DNA of 64,000 nt from Afifella aestuarii (GTDB lineage: Bacteria; Pseudomonadota; Alphaproteobacteria; Rhizobiales; Afifellaceae): contig NZ_SAUF01000001.1 of NCBI RefSeq assembly GCF_004023665.1, positions 62,001 through 126,000 on the forward strand, written 5' to 3'. The notes below the pieces were generated by a model. The model made no database searches and had not been told where the DNA came from. It was given only the letters and a program-made list of their open reading frames with translations. A program made the translations under genes and the position numbers. Positions 18,769-30,131 of this stretch are shown piece by piece. Within the stretch, counting starts at the first letter, position 1. The number at the start of each line of letters is the position of its first letter.

Positions 18769-18903
18769 GACCGTCAACGCGCGGCGGAGAGCCAGCGCGA
18801 AAGGTTTTTCGAACGTCAGACCATGGGGGCTGGTGAAGGCGTTTTGCCTCGTGCGGATGCCAGAAGGGGTCCGGCCGGCCTGCCGACAAAGGAGTGATTG
18901 AAC

Positions 18904-20829
<1,926 letters not shown>

Positions 20830-20842
20830 CGCCAATGATCGA

Positions 20843-20875
20843 GAGCCCGAGGCATCGCCTCGGGCTCGTCATTTT
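20843..20875 (+). terminator. Intrinsic terminator between dnaK and dnaJ
   Basis: Perfect eleven-base stem GAGCCCGAGGC (20843-20853), loop ATC, GCCTCGGGCTC (20857-20867), then GTCATTTTT. It should reduce read-through into dnaJ and so set the dnaK to dnaJ ratio. Confidence 0.85.
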
Positions 20876-21179
20876 TGCCCGGTCCATGGCCATTGCTGCA
20901 ATCTCCGCCGCGACTTCTCCCTTCCGCTGCACCTTGCGTGTGGATGACGGAGAAAATCGCGCGGGAACGCCGCAGGGAAAGCGTCTTTGCTTTCCGTCGG
21001 CTTGGCGGGCATCACGATTTGCAGTGGTAAATAAAAGCAATCGGCGCAACCTGCGCCCGTCTCGCATTGCAGCCGTCCGGCGCGCCCGCTACACGCAGGG
21101 AAAGCGCAGCCGCGGCAAACTCGCTTTGCGGCCGGTGGGGGTTGTGCCTTTCGCATCAATCAAGAGGAGCGCCTGAGCC
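20876..21179. other. 304-base gap before dnaJ without a recognised gene
   Basis: Open frames cross this stretch but show no family-like sequence or codon bias. It must hold the dnaJ promoter if the terminator upstream is efficient. The only clear element I see is the dnaJ ribosome site AGAGGAG just before 21170. An A+T-rich patch (GGTAAATAAAAGC) around 21025-21040 is a possible -10 region. Confidence 0.4.
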
Positions 21180-22319
21180 GTGGCCAAGCGCGACTATTAC
21201 GAAGTTCTGGGCGTCGGCCGAGAGGCCGACGAGAAGGCTCTCAAATCAGCCTTTCGCAAAATGGCCATGCAATACCATCCGGATCGCAATCCGGGTGATG
21301 AAGAGGCCGAGCACCGCTTCAAAGAAATCGGCGAAGCCTACGAGGTGCTGCGCGACCCGCAAAAGCGCGCTGCCTACGATCGCTTCGGCCATCAGGCGTT
21401 CGAGAACGGCGGCTTCGGCCGCGGTGGCGGCGCCGGTGCCGGGGCTGCAGGCTTCGGCTCCTTCTCCGACATTTTCGACGATATTTTCGGAGAGTTCATG
21501 GCCGGCGGGCGCCGCTCCGGCGGGCGCGAGCGCGGGTCGGATCTCCGATACAATCTCGAAGTCACGCTCGAAGAGGCGTTCAACGGCAAGACGGTGGAGA
21601 TCGAAGTTCCGACCTCCGTCACCTGCGACGTGTGCTCGGGTTCCGGCGCGAAGCCTGGCTCTTCGCCGACCACCTGCCCGACCTGCCGCGGCGCCGGGCG
21701 CATCCGCGCCACGCAGGGTTTCTTCCAGATTCAGCAGACCTGCCCGACCTGCCATGGCCGCGGCACCGTCATTTCCGATCCGTGCAGCAAATGCTCGGGC
21801 TCCGGGCGGCTTTCGGAACGGCGGACCCTCTCCGTCAACATTCCAGCCGGCATCGAAGACGGCACGCGCATCCGGCTTGCGGGCGAAGGCGAGGCGGGCC
21901 TCAGAGGCGGACCGGCGGGCGACCTCTATATTTTCCTGTCGATCAAGCCGCACGAATTCTTCCAGCGCGACGGAGCCGACATTTTCTGCCGCGTGCCGGT
22001 GTCCTTCACCACGGCGGCGCTCGGCGGTCAGTTCGAAGTGCCGACGGTGGAAGGCGGGCGCACGCGCGTGCGGGTGCCGGAGGGAACCCAGACCGGCAAG
22101 CAGTTTCGCCTCAAAGGCAAGGGCATGCCGATCCTGCGCTCACGCAATTTCGGCGACATGTATGTGCAGATCGTCGTCGAAACGCCACAGAACCTGTCGC
22201 GGCGCCAACGCGAGATCCTCGAGGAATTCGAAAAGGCGCAGTCGGAAGACAACAATCCCGAATCGACGGGTTTCTTCGCCCGGGTGAAGGATTTTCTGGA
22301 ATCCCTCGGCGACACATAA
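21180..22319 (+). CDS. dnaJ: Chaperone protein DnaJ (Hsp40)
   Basis: DnaJ delivers substrates to DnaK and stimulates its ATPase. The 379-residue protein has a J-domain with the HPD motif (YHPDRNPG), a Gly/Phe-rich linker ([12 protein letters not shown]), and a zinc-binding domain with all four repeats: [24 protein letters not shown] and CSKCSGSG. The C-terminal substrate domains follow. The start is GTG 21180, giving [11 protein letters not shown], with AGAGGAG about 11 bases upstream. The gene lies 350 bases after dnaK behind a terminator. Confidence 0.96.
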   Translation: MAKRDYYEVLGVGREADEKALKSAFRKMAMQYHPDRNPGDEEAEHRFKEIGEAYEVLRDPQKRAAYDRFGHQAFENGGFGRGGGAGAGAAGFGSFSDIFDDIFGEFMAGGRRSGGRERGSDLRYNLEVTLEEAFNGKTVEIEVPTSVTCDVCSGSGAKPGSSPTTCPTCRGAGRIRATQGFFQIQQTCPTCHGRGTVISDPCSKCSGSGRLSERRTLSVNIPAGIEDGTRIRLAGEGEAGLRGGPAGDLYIFLSIKPHEFFQRDGADIFCRVPVSFTTAALGGQFEVPTVEGGRTRVRVPEGTQTGKQFRLKGKGMPILRSRNFGDMYVQIVVETPQNLSRRQREILEEFEKAQSEDNNPESTGFFARVKDFLESLGDT

Positions 22320-22398
22320 GTTTCATGGAAATGCCTGAAATGGGGGAAGCGGCGCATTACTTTATGTGTGCCGTGACAAGAGCATGAAAGGTCGAAAA

Positions 22399-22995
22399 AT
22401 GGTCCAAACGGGGACGCCTTTAGCGGAACGGATCGAAGACGAATTCCGCTTCTTCAAGACTTGGGCCCAACGCCCTTTGAAAATGGGGGCGGTGTCGCCG
22501 TCCAGTCGCGCCTTCGCCCGCATGATGATCAAGCACGGCCGGCCCGATCCGGAAGGCTGGACATTGGAACTCGGGCCCGGCACCGGCGTCATCACCGAGG
22601 AGCTGATCCGCTCCGGCATTCCGCAGGAACGCCTCGTCTGCGTGGAGTTCGAGCAGCATTTCTATGAGCTGCTGAAGAAGCGCTTCCCGAGGGTCAATCT
22701 CATCCGCGGCGACGCTTTCGACCTTCAGAACACGCTCGGCGAATTTGCCGATACCGAGTTTTCGGCCGTGCTCTCCGGTGTGCCCGTGCTCCTCATTCCC
22801 GAAGAGAAACGGCGCCGGTTCATCGAAGACTGCCTGTCGCGCGTGCGCCCAGGCGGAAATCTGACCCAGCTTTCCTATTCCTTCACATCACCGCAGAAGT
22901 CCGTTCCCGGCTCCTTCACGGTGGAGAAGTCGCCGTGGGTGGCTTTCAACCTGCCTCCCGGGCGGGTGTGGATCTTCGAAAAAGAGGCGGCCTGA
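22399..22995 (+). CDS. pmtA: Phospholipid N-methyltransferase (PmtA-like)
   Basis: The 198-residue protein is a class I SAM-dependent methyltransferase with SAM motif LELGPGTGVITEEL and acidic post-II segment CVEFEQHF. It resembles the rhizobial PmtA family, which turns phosphatidylethanolamine into phosphatidylcholine in three methylations. The conserved LSGVPVLLIP segment takes the place of the catalytic motif region. The family is related to rRNA adenine dimethylases, the main alternative. ATG 22399 has AAAGG 7 bases upstream; ATG 22384 is also in frame. The position downstream of dnaJ is shared with rhizobia. It overlaps the next gene by one base. Confidence 0.75.
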   Translation: MVQTGTPLAERIEDEFRFFKTWAQRPLKMGAVSPSSRAFARMMIKHGRPDPEGWTLELGPGTGVITEELIRSGIPQERLVCVEFEQHFYELLKKRFPRVNLIRGDAFDLQNTLGEFADTEFSAVLSGVPVLLIPEEKRRRFIEDCLSRVRPGGNLTQLSYSFTSPQKSVPGSFTVEKSPWVAFNLPPGRVWIFEKEAA

Positions 22996-23573
22996 TGGCC
23001 ATTCGGGTGCTGGTGCTGCCGGGCTCGCTGAGCTCCGGTTCGCTCAACACCCGGCTTGCCGCCGTCGCCACCAAGACGCTCGCCCTTCGCGGTGCAGAGG
23101 TGACGCGGGTGTCGCTCGGCGATTACCCTTTGCCGTTCTACGAGGGCGATGTCGACTTGCGGGGCGGTGTCCCGGAGAAAGCCCGCGCCCTCGCCCGGCA
23201 ATTCCGGGCTCACGATGCCGTCCTGATCGTTAGCCCGGAAGACAATGCCGGCATCCCGGCCATCTTGAAAAATGCCATTGATTGGATGGGCCGGGAGGAC
23301 GTGAAGCCCTTCCGCGACCGCGTCTTCGCACTCGCATCCGCGTCGAGCGATCGGTTCGGCGGTCTTTGCGGCCTTCTCGCTCTGCGGCAGGTGCTCGAGG
23401 CAAGCGCGCTCGGCGCGCTCGTGATCCCTGAGCATTTTCTTTTGCCGGAGGCCGAAAACGCTTTCGACGAGCGTGAGGAGCTGAAGGACCGCACGGCATC
23501 GCGACGTCTCGACGGCGTCCTTCAGGCGTTGATGCAGCGTGCGGCTGCGCTCAAGCTCGCCCGTGAAAGCTGA
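22995..23573 (+). CDS. NADPH-dependent FMN reductase family protein
   Basis: The 192-residue flavodoxin-like protein has the FMN phosphate-binding loop LPGSLSSGSLNTRL at the N-terminus, SPEDNAGIPAILKNAIDWM, which is the family signature (usually PEYNxSxPGxLKNAIDW), and an ASASSDRFGG loop. Such proteins reduce quinones, azo compounds or metals with NAD(P)H; the natural substrate is not predictable. ATG 22995 uses the A of the pmtA stop context (TGATG), so the two are translationally coupled. Confidence 0.88.
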   Translation: MAIRVLVLPGSLSSGSLNTRLAAVATKTLALRGAEVTRVSLGDYPLPFYEGDVDLRGGVPEKARALARQFRAHDAVLIVSPEDNAGIPAILKNAIDWMGREDVKPFRDRVFALASASSDRFGGLCGLLALRQVLEASALGALVIPEHFLLPEAENAFDEREELKDRTASRRLDGVLQALMQRAAALKLARES

Positions 23574-23740
23574 ACTGGGCTTCGCCCGATGCAACGCTCG
23601 CCAAGTTTCACCGAACCGGCGCGCATATTGAAACCGCGCGACAAAAGCCTCGGACTTCCTGCGTTTTCGTATCGGTGCAGGGTCCGCCAGCTTTTGCGAG
23701 ACAGCCCCGCGCAGGTTCCCTATCGTCAACTGGCGCTCGA

Positions 23741-23772
23741 CAGAGGCAGAGCCCGCGACTTGCTGGCCTCTG
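23741..23772 (+). other. Hairpin in the ahcY leader
   Basis: CAGAGGC (23741-23747) pairs with GCCTCTG (23766-23772) over an 18-base loop, 55 bases upstream of the ahcY start. No T-run follows. It does not match the SAH riboswitch pattern as far as I can tell. The rest of the 253-base gap (23574-23826) shows nothing recognisable. Confidence 0.3.
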
Positions 23773-23826
23773 CCCACCATGGTAACCGCGCGCCAAGCAA
23801 CTGATCTTCCACAAGCCGAGAACCGC

Positions 23827-25227
23827 ATGTCCCAGAACGAAGATTTCATCGTCAAAGATCTTTCGCTGGCCGATTGGGGCCGCAAAGAAATCGAAATCGC
23901 CGAGACCGAAATGCCGGGCCTCATGGCGCTTCGGGAGGAGTTCGGCGAATCGAAGCCTCTCAAGGGCGCGCGCATCGCCGGCTCGCTGCATATGACGATC
24001 CAGACGGCCGTCCTCATCGAGACGCTGGTCGCTCTCGGCGCGGAAGTGCGCTGGGCCTCGTGCAACATCTATTCGACCCAGGACCATGCGGCCGCCGCCA
24101 TCGCCGCTGCCGGCATCCCGGTCTATGCGATCAAGGGTGAGACGCTTCCCGAATACTGGGATTACGCCGACCGCATCTTCGAGTGGCCGAACGGCGAAAC
24201 CGCCAACATGATCCTCGACGACGGCGGCGACGCGACGCTTCTCGTTCTCCTTGGCGCGCGCGCCAAGGACGACCCGTCCCTCATCTCCGATCCTCAGAAC
24301 GAAGAGGAAGAGGCGCTCTATGCCGCGATCAAGCGCCGGCTGGAGAAGGATCCTGAGTGGTTCGTGAAGGTGCGGAGCGCCATCCGCGGCGTTTCGGAAG
24401 AGACCACGACGGGCGTCATGCGTCTCTACGACCTGCAGCGGAAGGGCCTCCTTCCCTTCCCGGCCTTCAACGTCAACGACAGCGTGACGAAGTCGAAGTT
24501 CGACAACAAATACGGTTGCCGTGAATCGCTCGTCGACGGCATCCGTCGCGCCACCGACGTGATGATGGCCGGCAAGGTCGCTCTCGTCTGCGGGTACGGC
24601 GATGTCGGCAAGGGCTCGGCCCAGTCACTTCGCGGCGCCGGCGCCCGGGTGAAGGTCACGGAAGTCGACCCGATCTGCGCCCTGCAGGCGGCGATGGACG
24701 GCTTTGAAGTCGTCACGCTCGAAGAGGCGGCCCCGGAGGCCGACATCTTCGTCACCGCCACGGGCAACAAGGACGTAATCACGCTCGACCATATGCGCGC
24801 CATGAAGGACATGGCGATCGTCGGCAATATCGGTCACTTCGACAACGAAATTCAGGTCAGCGCACTGCGCAACCTGACATGGACCAATATCAAGCCGCAG
24901 GTCGACATGATTCAGTTCCCTGACGGCAAGCGGATGATCCTCTTGTCGCAGGGGCGTCTCCTCAATCTCGGCAACGCCACCGGCCATCCGAGCTTCGTCA
25001 TGTCCGCCTCGTTCACCAACCAGGTGCTGGCGCAAATCGAGCTGTGGACGAAGTCGGAAAAGTACGAGAACCAGGTCTACGTGCTGCCCAAGCATCTGGA
25101 CGAAAAGGTTGCGTCTCTGCACCTCAAGAAGCTCAACATCACGCTGACCAAACTGCGGCCGGATCAGGCGGACTATATCGGCGTCTCGCCGGAAGGGCCG
25201 TTCAAGGCCGACCATTACCGCTACTGA
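23827..25227 (+). CDS. ahcY: S-adenosyl-L-homocysteine hydrolase
   Basis: AhcY splits SAH into adenosine and homocysteine and keeps SAM-dependent methylation going. The 466-residue protein has the NAD-binding [18 protein letters not shown], the signature [16 protein letters not shown]-like segment near residue 75, and the C-terminal [10 protein letters not shown]-like end with HYRY, which closes the partner active site. ATG 23827 ([12 protein letters not shown]) matches family starts; in-frame ATG 23779 adds a leader. In rhizobia ahcY also lies close to a PAS sensor kinase gene as here. Confidence 0.97.
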   Translation: MSQNEDFIVKDLSLADWGRKEIEIAETEMPGLMALREEFGESKPLKGARIAGSLHMTIQTAVLIETLVALGAEVRWASCNIYSTQDHAAAAIAAAGIPVYAIKGETLPEYWDYADRIFEWPNGETANMILDDGGDATLLVLLGARAKDDPSLISDPQNEEEEALYAAIKRRLEKDPEWFVKVRSAIRGVSEETTTGVMRLYDLQRKGLLPFPAFNVNDSVTKSKFDNKYGCRESLVDGIRRATDVMMAGKVALVCGYGDVGKGSAQSLRGAGARVKVTEVDPICALQAAMDGFEVVTLEEAAPEADIFVTATGNKDVITLDHMRAMKDMAIVGNIGHFDNEIQVSALRNLTWTNIKPQVDMIQFPDGKRMILLSQGRLLNLGNATGHPSFVMSASFTNQVLAQIELWTKSEKYENQVYVLPKHLDEKVASLHLKKLNITLTKLRPDQADYIGVSPEGPFKADHYRY

Positions 25228-25344
25228 TTCGTTTCAGCGAAGCGCTTCATCGGGCCGGCCGCTCCCCAGCGGCCGGCCCGAATGTTTATTAACTCGCGGT
25301 AACCTTTCCGACTTTCGGCGAAGCGGGTAAGGTACGATTCGGGT

Positions 25345-27867
25345 GTGAATGCCGGGGCGGTCACCCGGTATCAAGCAGACGTGGCGGAGACGATATTGAA
25401 CCGGCAGGCCCGGCACAGAGCGATTCGAGCTTCGGGCAGGCTCATCCCCGGCGTCGCGACCGCCGCCCTCTTCGCCTTTTCCGCCGACAGTGCGTTCGCC
25501 CATCCGCTTTTCGGAGAAGGGACGGGTTTTTCCCAGATTCTCTGGCTCGCCATTACCGCGGGCTTCGCCGGCGCGGCCACGATTGCGTTGTCGCTCTTGT
25601 TGCGGCGCGACCGCGACAACGGCCTCGCCGCCGCACAACAGCAGATCGCCCGGCTCAAGCAGGCGCTCGATCGCTCCGAAGCGCTCCTTGCCAGTGACGA
25701 TCAGAAGACCCTGTGCTGGAGCCGTCCCGACGCCGCCGCGGACGTACATGGGACCCTGCCGAGCCATGTCGGCGCGCCGACCTCCGGCGAGCTCTTTCTC
25801 GATTTCTTCTCCTGGCTCGAACCGCGCAGTGCCGAAGAGCTGCAATGGGCCCTCGATCAGCTCTGGGAGACGGGGGAAGCCTTCCATCTCTCGCTGCGCA
25901 CGCAGACCGATTGTTTCCTGGAGGCGAACGGGCGCACCAGCGGCCCCCGCGTCATTTTGCGCCTGCGCGAGCTGACCGGCGAACGCCGCTCGTTCGCCGA
26001 ATTGAAAGAACAGGCCGGCGTCGTCATCGCCGAGATGACGGCGCTGCGCAGCCTCGCCGAGGCGCTGCCCTTCCCGCTGTGGCGCCGCAATCAGCACGGG
26101 CGGCTCAGCTGGGCGAACTCCGCCTATGTTCAGGCCGTGGGCGCACCCGATCTCACCATGGTGACGACGCGCGGCACGGAATTGCTGGAACCGGCAACGC
26201 GCGGCGCCGTGCGCGAGGCGCATCGCGACGGGGCCCATTACCATGCGGTGGCTCCGGTCGAGATTGCCGGTGCCGAAAAGCAGATGGAGATCTTCGACAT
26301 CAAGGTCGAGAACGGCACGATCGGCCTTGCCATCGACGTGACGGAAGTCGAGACCGCGCGCCAGGAGCTCAAGCAGAACATCGAGGTCAACTCCCGCCTA
26401 CTCGACCAGCTTTCGACGGCGATCGCCGTCTTCGACGGCGAGGCGCGGCTGCAATTCGCCAATGCCGCCTTCCGGGCTTTGTGGGATCTGCCGGCGCGCT
26501 TTCTCGCGACCGGCACCGAAGAGGGCGTCCTTCTCGACCAGATTCGGGCCGAGCGGCGCCTGCCGGAACAGGCAAATTATCGCGAATGGCGGCGCCAGCA
26601 TCTTGAACATTACGCTGATCCGCAGCCGCGCGAGGAGATGTGGCACCTGCCGGACCGGCGGTCCTTCCGCATGATCGCCACGCCCAACCAGCAGGGCGGC
26701 TTCACCTATATCTACGAGAACGTCACCGAGCGCCTGTCCCTGGAAAGCCGGGTCAACACCCTGTCGCGCATGCAGGGCGAGACGCTCGACCACCTTTCGG
26801 AAGCGGTAGGCGTCTTCGGATCGGACGGGAGGTTGAGGCTCTACAATCCGGTGCTTGCCGAGATGTGGCAGCTGTCGCCCGATTTCCTCAAGGAAGAGCC
26901 GCATATCTCGACCCTCATCGGGCATTGGATGCTGTTCTTTCCCGAACAGGGCGCCTGGACGAAGATCTCCAACGCCATCACGCGGATGGAGGCGGCTGAG
27001 AGCCTCGCGGGGCGGATGGAGCGGCGCAACGGCTCCATCATCGAATATTCCACCGTGCCGCTGCCGCAGGGCATGACGCTCCTGACCTTCGCGGACGTCA
27101 CGGAGAAGGCCGAGGCGCATCGCTTCCTGGAAGAGCGCAACCGGCTGCTTGAGGAAACGGATCGGCTCAAATCCGATTTCATCCAGCACGTATCCTACGA
27201 GCTGCGCTCGCCCCTCACCTCCATCATCGGCTTTGCGCAGATCCTGGCCGCCGGCGCGGCGGGCGAACTCAACGCCCAGCAGCGCGAATATATGGACCAC
27301 ATCGCGCAATCCTCAGATTCGCTCCTCGTCCTCATCAACAACATCCTCGATCTCGCCACCGTCGATGCCGGCATCATGGAGCTCGAGATCGACAAGGTGG
27401 ACATCAGCGAAGTCGTGCACGGCGCCGTCGTCGGCGTGCGCGACCGCATCGAGGAGAAGGACATCGACCTGTTCATCCAGGCCGACGAGACGCTTGGGAA
27501 TTTTCGCGCCGACGCGTCGCGCGTGCGCCAGATCCTCTACAACCTCCTCTCCAACGCCATCAATTTCTCGCCGTCGGGAAGCCGCGTGGAAATCCGCGCG
27601 CAGCGCCAGGACGGTTCGGTCGTCTTCGTCGTGCGCGACCAGGGCCCGGGCATTCCGCCGGAGATCCGCGACGACGTCTTCGAACCCTTCGAAGGCACGG
27701 CGCCTGAAGGCGGCCGGCGCGGCGCTGGCCTCGGCCTGTCGATCGTCAAGCGCCTCGTCGAGCTGCATCAAGGCGACATCGCCATCGATTCCGAACCCGG
27801 TGAAGGCACCACGAGCTGGGTGCGGCTCCCTGCCGATATCAGCAAGGCTCAAGAAGCCGCCGAATGA
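25345..27867 (+). CDS. divL: DivL-type PAS sensor kinase homologue with tyrosine at the H-box
   Basis: The 840-residue protein has two membrane segments (about 32-52 and 63-86), a long region with at least two PAS-like domains (about 230-560), a dimerisation helix and an ATPase domain (N-box LLSNAINFS, GPGIPPE, GAGLGLSIVKRL). The phospho-acceptor segment reads HVSYELRSPLT: Tyr618 replaces the catalytic His of VSHELRTPL. This is the hallmark of Caulobacter DivL, which acts with CckA and DivK in the CtrA phosphorelay as a regulator rather than a standard kinase. The start GTG 25345 follows TAAGG; GTG 25381 is possible. The stop overlaps tsaE-amgK (ATGA). Confidence 0.85.
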   Translation: MNAGAVTRYQADVAETILNRQARHRAIRASGRLIPGVATAALFAFSADSAFAHPLFGEGTGFSQILWLAITAGFAGAATIALSLLLRRDRDNGLAAAQQQIARLKQALDRSEALLASDDQKTLCWSRPDAAADVHGTLPSHVGAPTSGELFLDFFSWLEPRSAEELQWALDQLWETGEAFHLSLRTQTDCFLEANGRTSGPRVILRLRELTGERRSFAELKEQAGVVIAEMTALRSLAEALPFPLWRRNQHGRLSWANSAYVQAVGAPDLTMVTTRGTELLEPATRGAVREAHRDGAHYHAVAPVEIAGAEKQMEIFDIKVENGTIGLAIDVTEVETARQELKQNIEVNSRLLDQLSTAIAVFDGEARLQFANAAFRALWDLPARFLATGTEEGVLLDQIRAERRLPEQANYREWRRQHLEHYADPQPREEMWHLPDRRSFRMIATPNQQGGFTYIYENVTERLSLESRVNTLSRMQGETLDHLSEAVGVFGSDGRLRLYNPVLAEMWQLSPDFLKEEPHISTLIGHWMLFFPEQGAWTKISNAITRMEAAESLAGRMERRNGSIIEYSTVPLPQGMTLLTFADVTEKAEAHRFLEERNRLLEETDRLKSDFIQHVSYELRSPLTSIIGFAQILAAGAAGELNAQQREYMDHIAQSSDSLLVLINNILDLATVDAGIMELEIDKVDISEVVHGAVVGVRDRIEEKDIDLFIQADETLGNFRADASRVRQILYNLLSNAINFSPSGSRVEIRAQRQDGSVVFVVRDQGPGIPPEIRDDVFEPFEGTAPEGGRRGAGLGLSIVKRLVELHQGDIAIDSEPGEGTTSWVRLPADISKAQEAAE

Positions 27868-29387
27868 CCGACGTGGGCGCGATCGAGCCGAAAGAGGCGG
27901 AAACGGCGCCGAGCTTCAGGCCGCACCTTGCCGACGAGGAGGCGACGAACCGGCTGGCGGAAGATTTCGCGGCCGCCGCAAGACCTGGCGATCGCATCCT
28001 CCTGTCGGGCGATCTCGGCAGCGGCAAGACGAGTTTCGCGCGCGCCTTCATTCGCAGCCTCGCGGGCGATCCCACCTTCGAAGTGCCGAGCCCCACCTTC
28101 CCGCTGCGCATCGATTATCCCTTCGCACGCTTTCCGGTCGTGCATGCCGATCTTTACCGGCTGGGTGACCCCGACGAGGCGGAGGAGATCGGGCTTTTCG
28201 ACCTTGCAGACGACACCGTGCTTCTCGCCGAATGGCCGGAGCTCGGCGACCTCGCTTGGCCGGACGCCGCCAATCTCACGTTTGAGCTCGCGGCCGAAGG
28301 GCGCGACGTTGTGGTCGTCGCCGGTGGCGACTGGGGCGAGCGGCTGACACGCAGCTTCGCGATCCGCCGATTTCTCGATCGCTCGGGACGGGCCGGCGCC
28401 ACACGCAATCCAATCCTCGGTGATGCCTCCGGGCGCAGCTACGAGCGCATCGTCGACGGAGCCGAGGCGATATTGATGAATGCGCCCGCCCGGCCCGAGG
28501 GACCGGCGGTCTGGCAGGGCAAGAGTTACGACGCGGTGGCGCATCGCGCGCGCGATCTCTCGGCCTTCCTCAATGTCGGCTCGCTCCTTGCCGAGCGCGG
28601 CGTGCGGGTGCCGCAGGTCCTGGCGCAGGATGTGAGCGACGGGCTGCTTCTGGTGGAAGATTTCGGCAGCGAGCCGATCATCACGGCCGACCGCCGGCCG
28701 ATCATCGAACGCTACGAAGCCGCGGTCGATCTTCTCCTGCGCCTGCATCTTTGCGAGGTCTCAGCGGATGCCTCGGCATCTCACAGTATCCGCGCACCCG
28801 ATTTGCCGCCCTACGACACCGAGGCGCTTCTCATCGAGACGGCCCTCTTCACCGAGCATTTCGCCGGGCGCGAGGCGGGACCGGAGATGAGCGACGCGGC
28901 GCGCGATGAGTTTCTGGCGCTCTGGCGCGCGCTTTTCGACAGGCTTGCCGGCCGTGAGCGGGTGATCGTGCTGCGCGATTATCATTCGCCGAACATCATC
29001 TGGCTCGAAGGGACCGACGGGACCGACCGGGTGGGTGTCATCGACTTCCAGGACGCGCTTTTGGGCGATCCCGCCTATGATGTCGCATCGCTCGCACAGG
29101 ATCTGCGCGTCGACATCGACGAGGCGGAGGAAGAAGCACTCGTCGCACGCTATATCCGAGGCCGCCGCGCCGCCGATCCCGCCTTCGACGAGGCGCCCTT
29201 CCGCGATGCCTGCGCCATTCTCGGCGCACAACGCGCTACGAAAGTGCTCGGGGCCTTCGCGCGGCTTGCACACGAGGGCAAGCCGGCCTATCGCAGCCAT
29301 ATCCCGCGCATCCGCGCGCGGCTCCGTCGCAGCCTCGAGAGGCCGGTTCTGTCGGAGCTTCGCCGATGCTATGACCCCTATCTCTGA
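27864..29387 (+). CDS. Fusion of TsaE (tRNA t6A ATPase) and AmgK-like sugar kinase
   Basis: This 507-residue protein joins two families. Residues 1-155 are TsaE: P-loop GDLGSGKT (49-56), PSPTFPL and HADLYRL, the ATPase needed with TsaB and TsaD for t6A tRNA modification. Residues from about 170 on form an aminoglycoside-phosphotransferase-like kinase with LRDYHSPN (Asp372 catalytic, Asn377) and VIDFQDA (Asp394, metal). That domain matches AmgK, the anomeric kinase for MurNAc/GlcNAc in peptidoglycan recycling. The next gene is MurU-like, AmgK's pathway partner, which supports this call. It overlaps divL by four bases. Both active sites look intact. Confidence 0.87.
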   Translation: MTDVGAIEPKEAETAPSFRPHLADEEATNRLAEDFAAAARPGDRILLSGDLGSGKTSFARAFIRSLAGDPTFEVPSPTFPLRIDYPFARFPVVHADLYRLGDPDEAEEIGLFDLADDTVLLAEWPELGDLAWPDAANLTFELAAEGRDVVVVAGGDWGERLTRSFAIRRFLDRSGRAGATRNPILGDASGRSYERIVDGAEAILMNAPARPEGPAVWQGKSYDAVAHRARDLSAFLNVGSLLAERGVRVPQVLAQDVSDGLLLVEDFGSEPIITADRRPIIERYEAAVDLLLRLHLCEVSADASASHSIRAPDLPPYDTEALLIETALFTEHFAGREAGPEMSDAARDEFLALWRALFDRLAGRERVIVLRDYHSPNIIWLEGTDGTDRVGVIDFQDALLGDPAYDVASLAQDLRVDIDEAEEEALVARYIRGRRAADPAFDEAPFRDACAILGAQRATKVLGAFARLAHEGKPAYRSHIPRIRARLRRSLERPVLSELRRCYDPYL

Positions 29388-29407
29388 TCGTTTCGGAGTT
29401 GCCGCAC

Positions 29408-30127
29408 TTGGCCGTTCTCTCCACCGCCATGGTGTTGTCCGCTGGCTATGGCCGGCGTATGCGCCCGCTTTCCACCACCACGCCCAAACCTCTGATCGAG
29501 GTCGCGGGCAAAGCTCTCATCGACCATTGCCTTGACGGCCTCGCGGCTGCCGGCATCGAGAAGGCCGTCGTCAACGTCCATTACATGGCGGACCTCGTCG
29601 AGGCGCATCTCGGACGCCGGCGCGCGCCCAAGACCATCGTCTCCGACGAGCGCGCGAAGCTCCTCGATACGGGCGGCGGCTGCCTCAAGGCTCTGCCGCT
29701 TCTGGGCGAGGGTCCGTTTCTTCTGCGCAATTGCGATTCCTTCTGGCTCGAAGGCGTGCGGCCCAATCTCGATTGGCTGATCAGCGGCTGGAACGACGAT
29801 GAGATGGACGGGCTTCTCCTTCTCGCCTCGACCGTCGCCTCGGCCGGCTATTCGGGCACCGGCGATTTCATGCTCGGCAAGGACGGGCGCCTGACGCGGC
29901 GGGCCGAGCGCACCGTGGCGCCGTTCGCCTATGCGGGTGCTGCGATCCTGTCGCCCCGTCTCTTCCGCGACCCGCCGGGAGAGGTTTTCTCTCTCAACGC
30001 GCTTTTCGATCGCGCCCTCGAAGAAGGCCGGCTTTTCGGCGTGCAGCTCGACGGTCTGTGGATCAACGTGGAAAACCCGGACGCCGTCAAAGCCGCCGAA
30101 ATGGCCATTCTGGAGAGCGCCGCCTGA
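29408..30127 (+). CDS. murU: MurU-like MurNAc-1-phosphate uridylyltransferase (nucleotidyltransferase family)
   Basis: The 239-residue protein has the sugar nucleotidyltransferase signature AMVLSAGYGRRMRPLS followed by PKPLIEV, the metal-binding segment NCDSFW (in place of NxD) and a C-terminal WINVENPD. MurU makes UDP-MurNAc from MurNAc-1-phosphate and UTP, bypassing de novo synthesis and the target of fosfomycin. It follows the AmgK-like fusion by 20 bases. The start is uncertain: TTG 29408 has GGAG 9 bases upstream and keeps the first beta strand; TTG 29399 and ATG 29429 are alternatives. Another sugar-1-phosphate as substrate cannot be excluded. Confidence 0.8.
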   Translation: MAVLSTAMVLSAGYGRRMRPLSTTTPKPLIEVAGKALIDHCLDGLAAAGIEKAVVNVHYMADLVEAHLGRRRAPKTIVSDERAKLLDTGGGCLKALPLLGEGPFLLRNCDSFWLEGVRPNLDWLISGWNDDEMDGLLLLASTVASAGYSGTGDFMLGKDGRLTRRAERTVAPFAYAGAAILSPRLFRDPPGEVFSLNALFDRALEEGRLFGVQLDGLWINVENPDAVKAAEMAILESAA

Positions 30128-30131
30128 AGCG

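Noticed and set aside
20835-21176. Possible 113-codon gene between dnaK and dnaJ
   Set aside because: It starts before the dnaK terminator, contains the hairpin and has no ribosome site or family-like sequence.
23574-23826. SAH riboswitch before ahcY
   Set aside because: There is a hairpin at 23741-23772, but the conserved bases of the SAH riboswitch are not seen.
25285-25305. CtrA box upstream of divL
   Set aside because: TTAACTCGCGGTAAC has a six-base rather than seven-base spacer and a mismatch in the second half.
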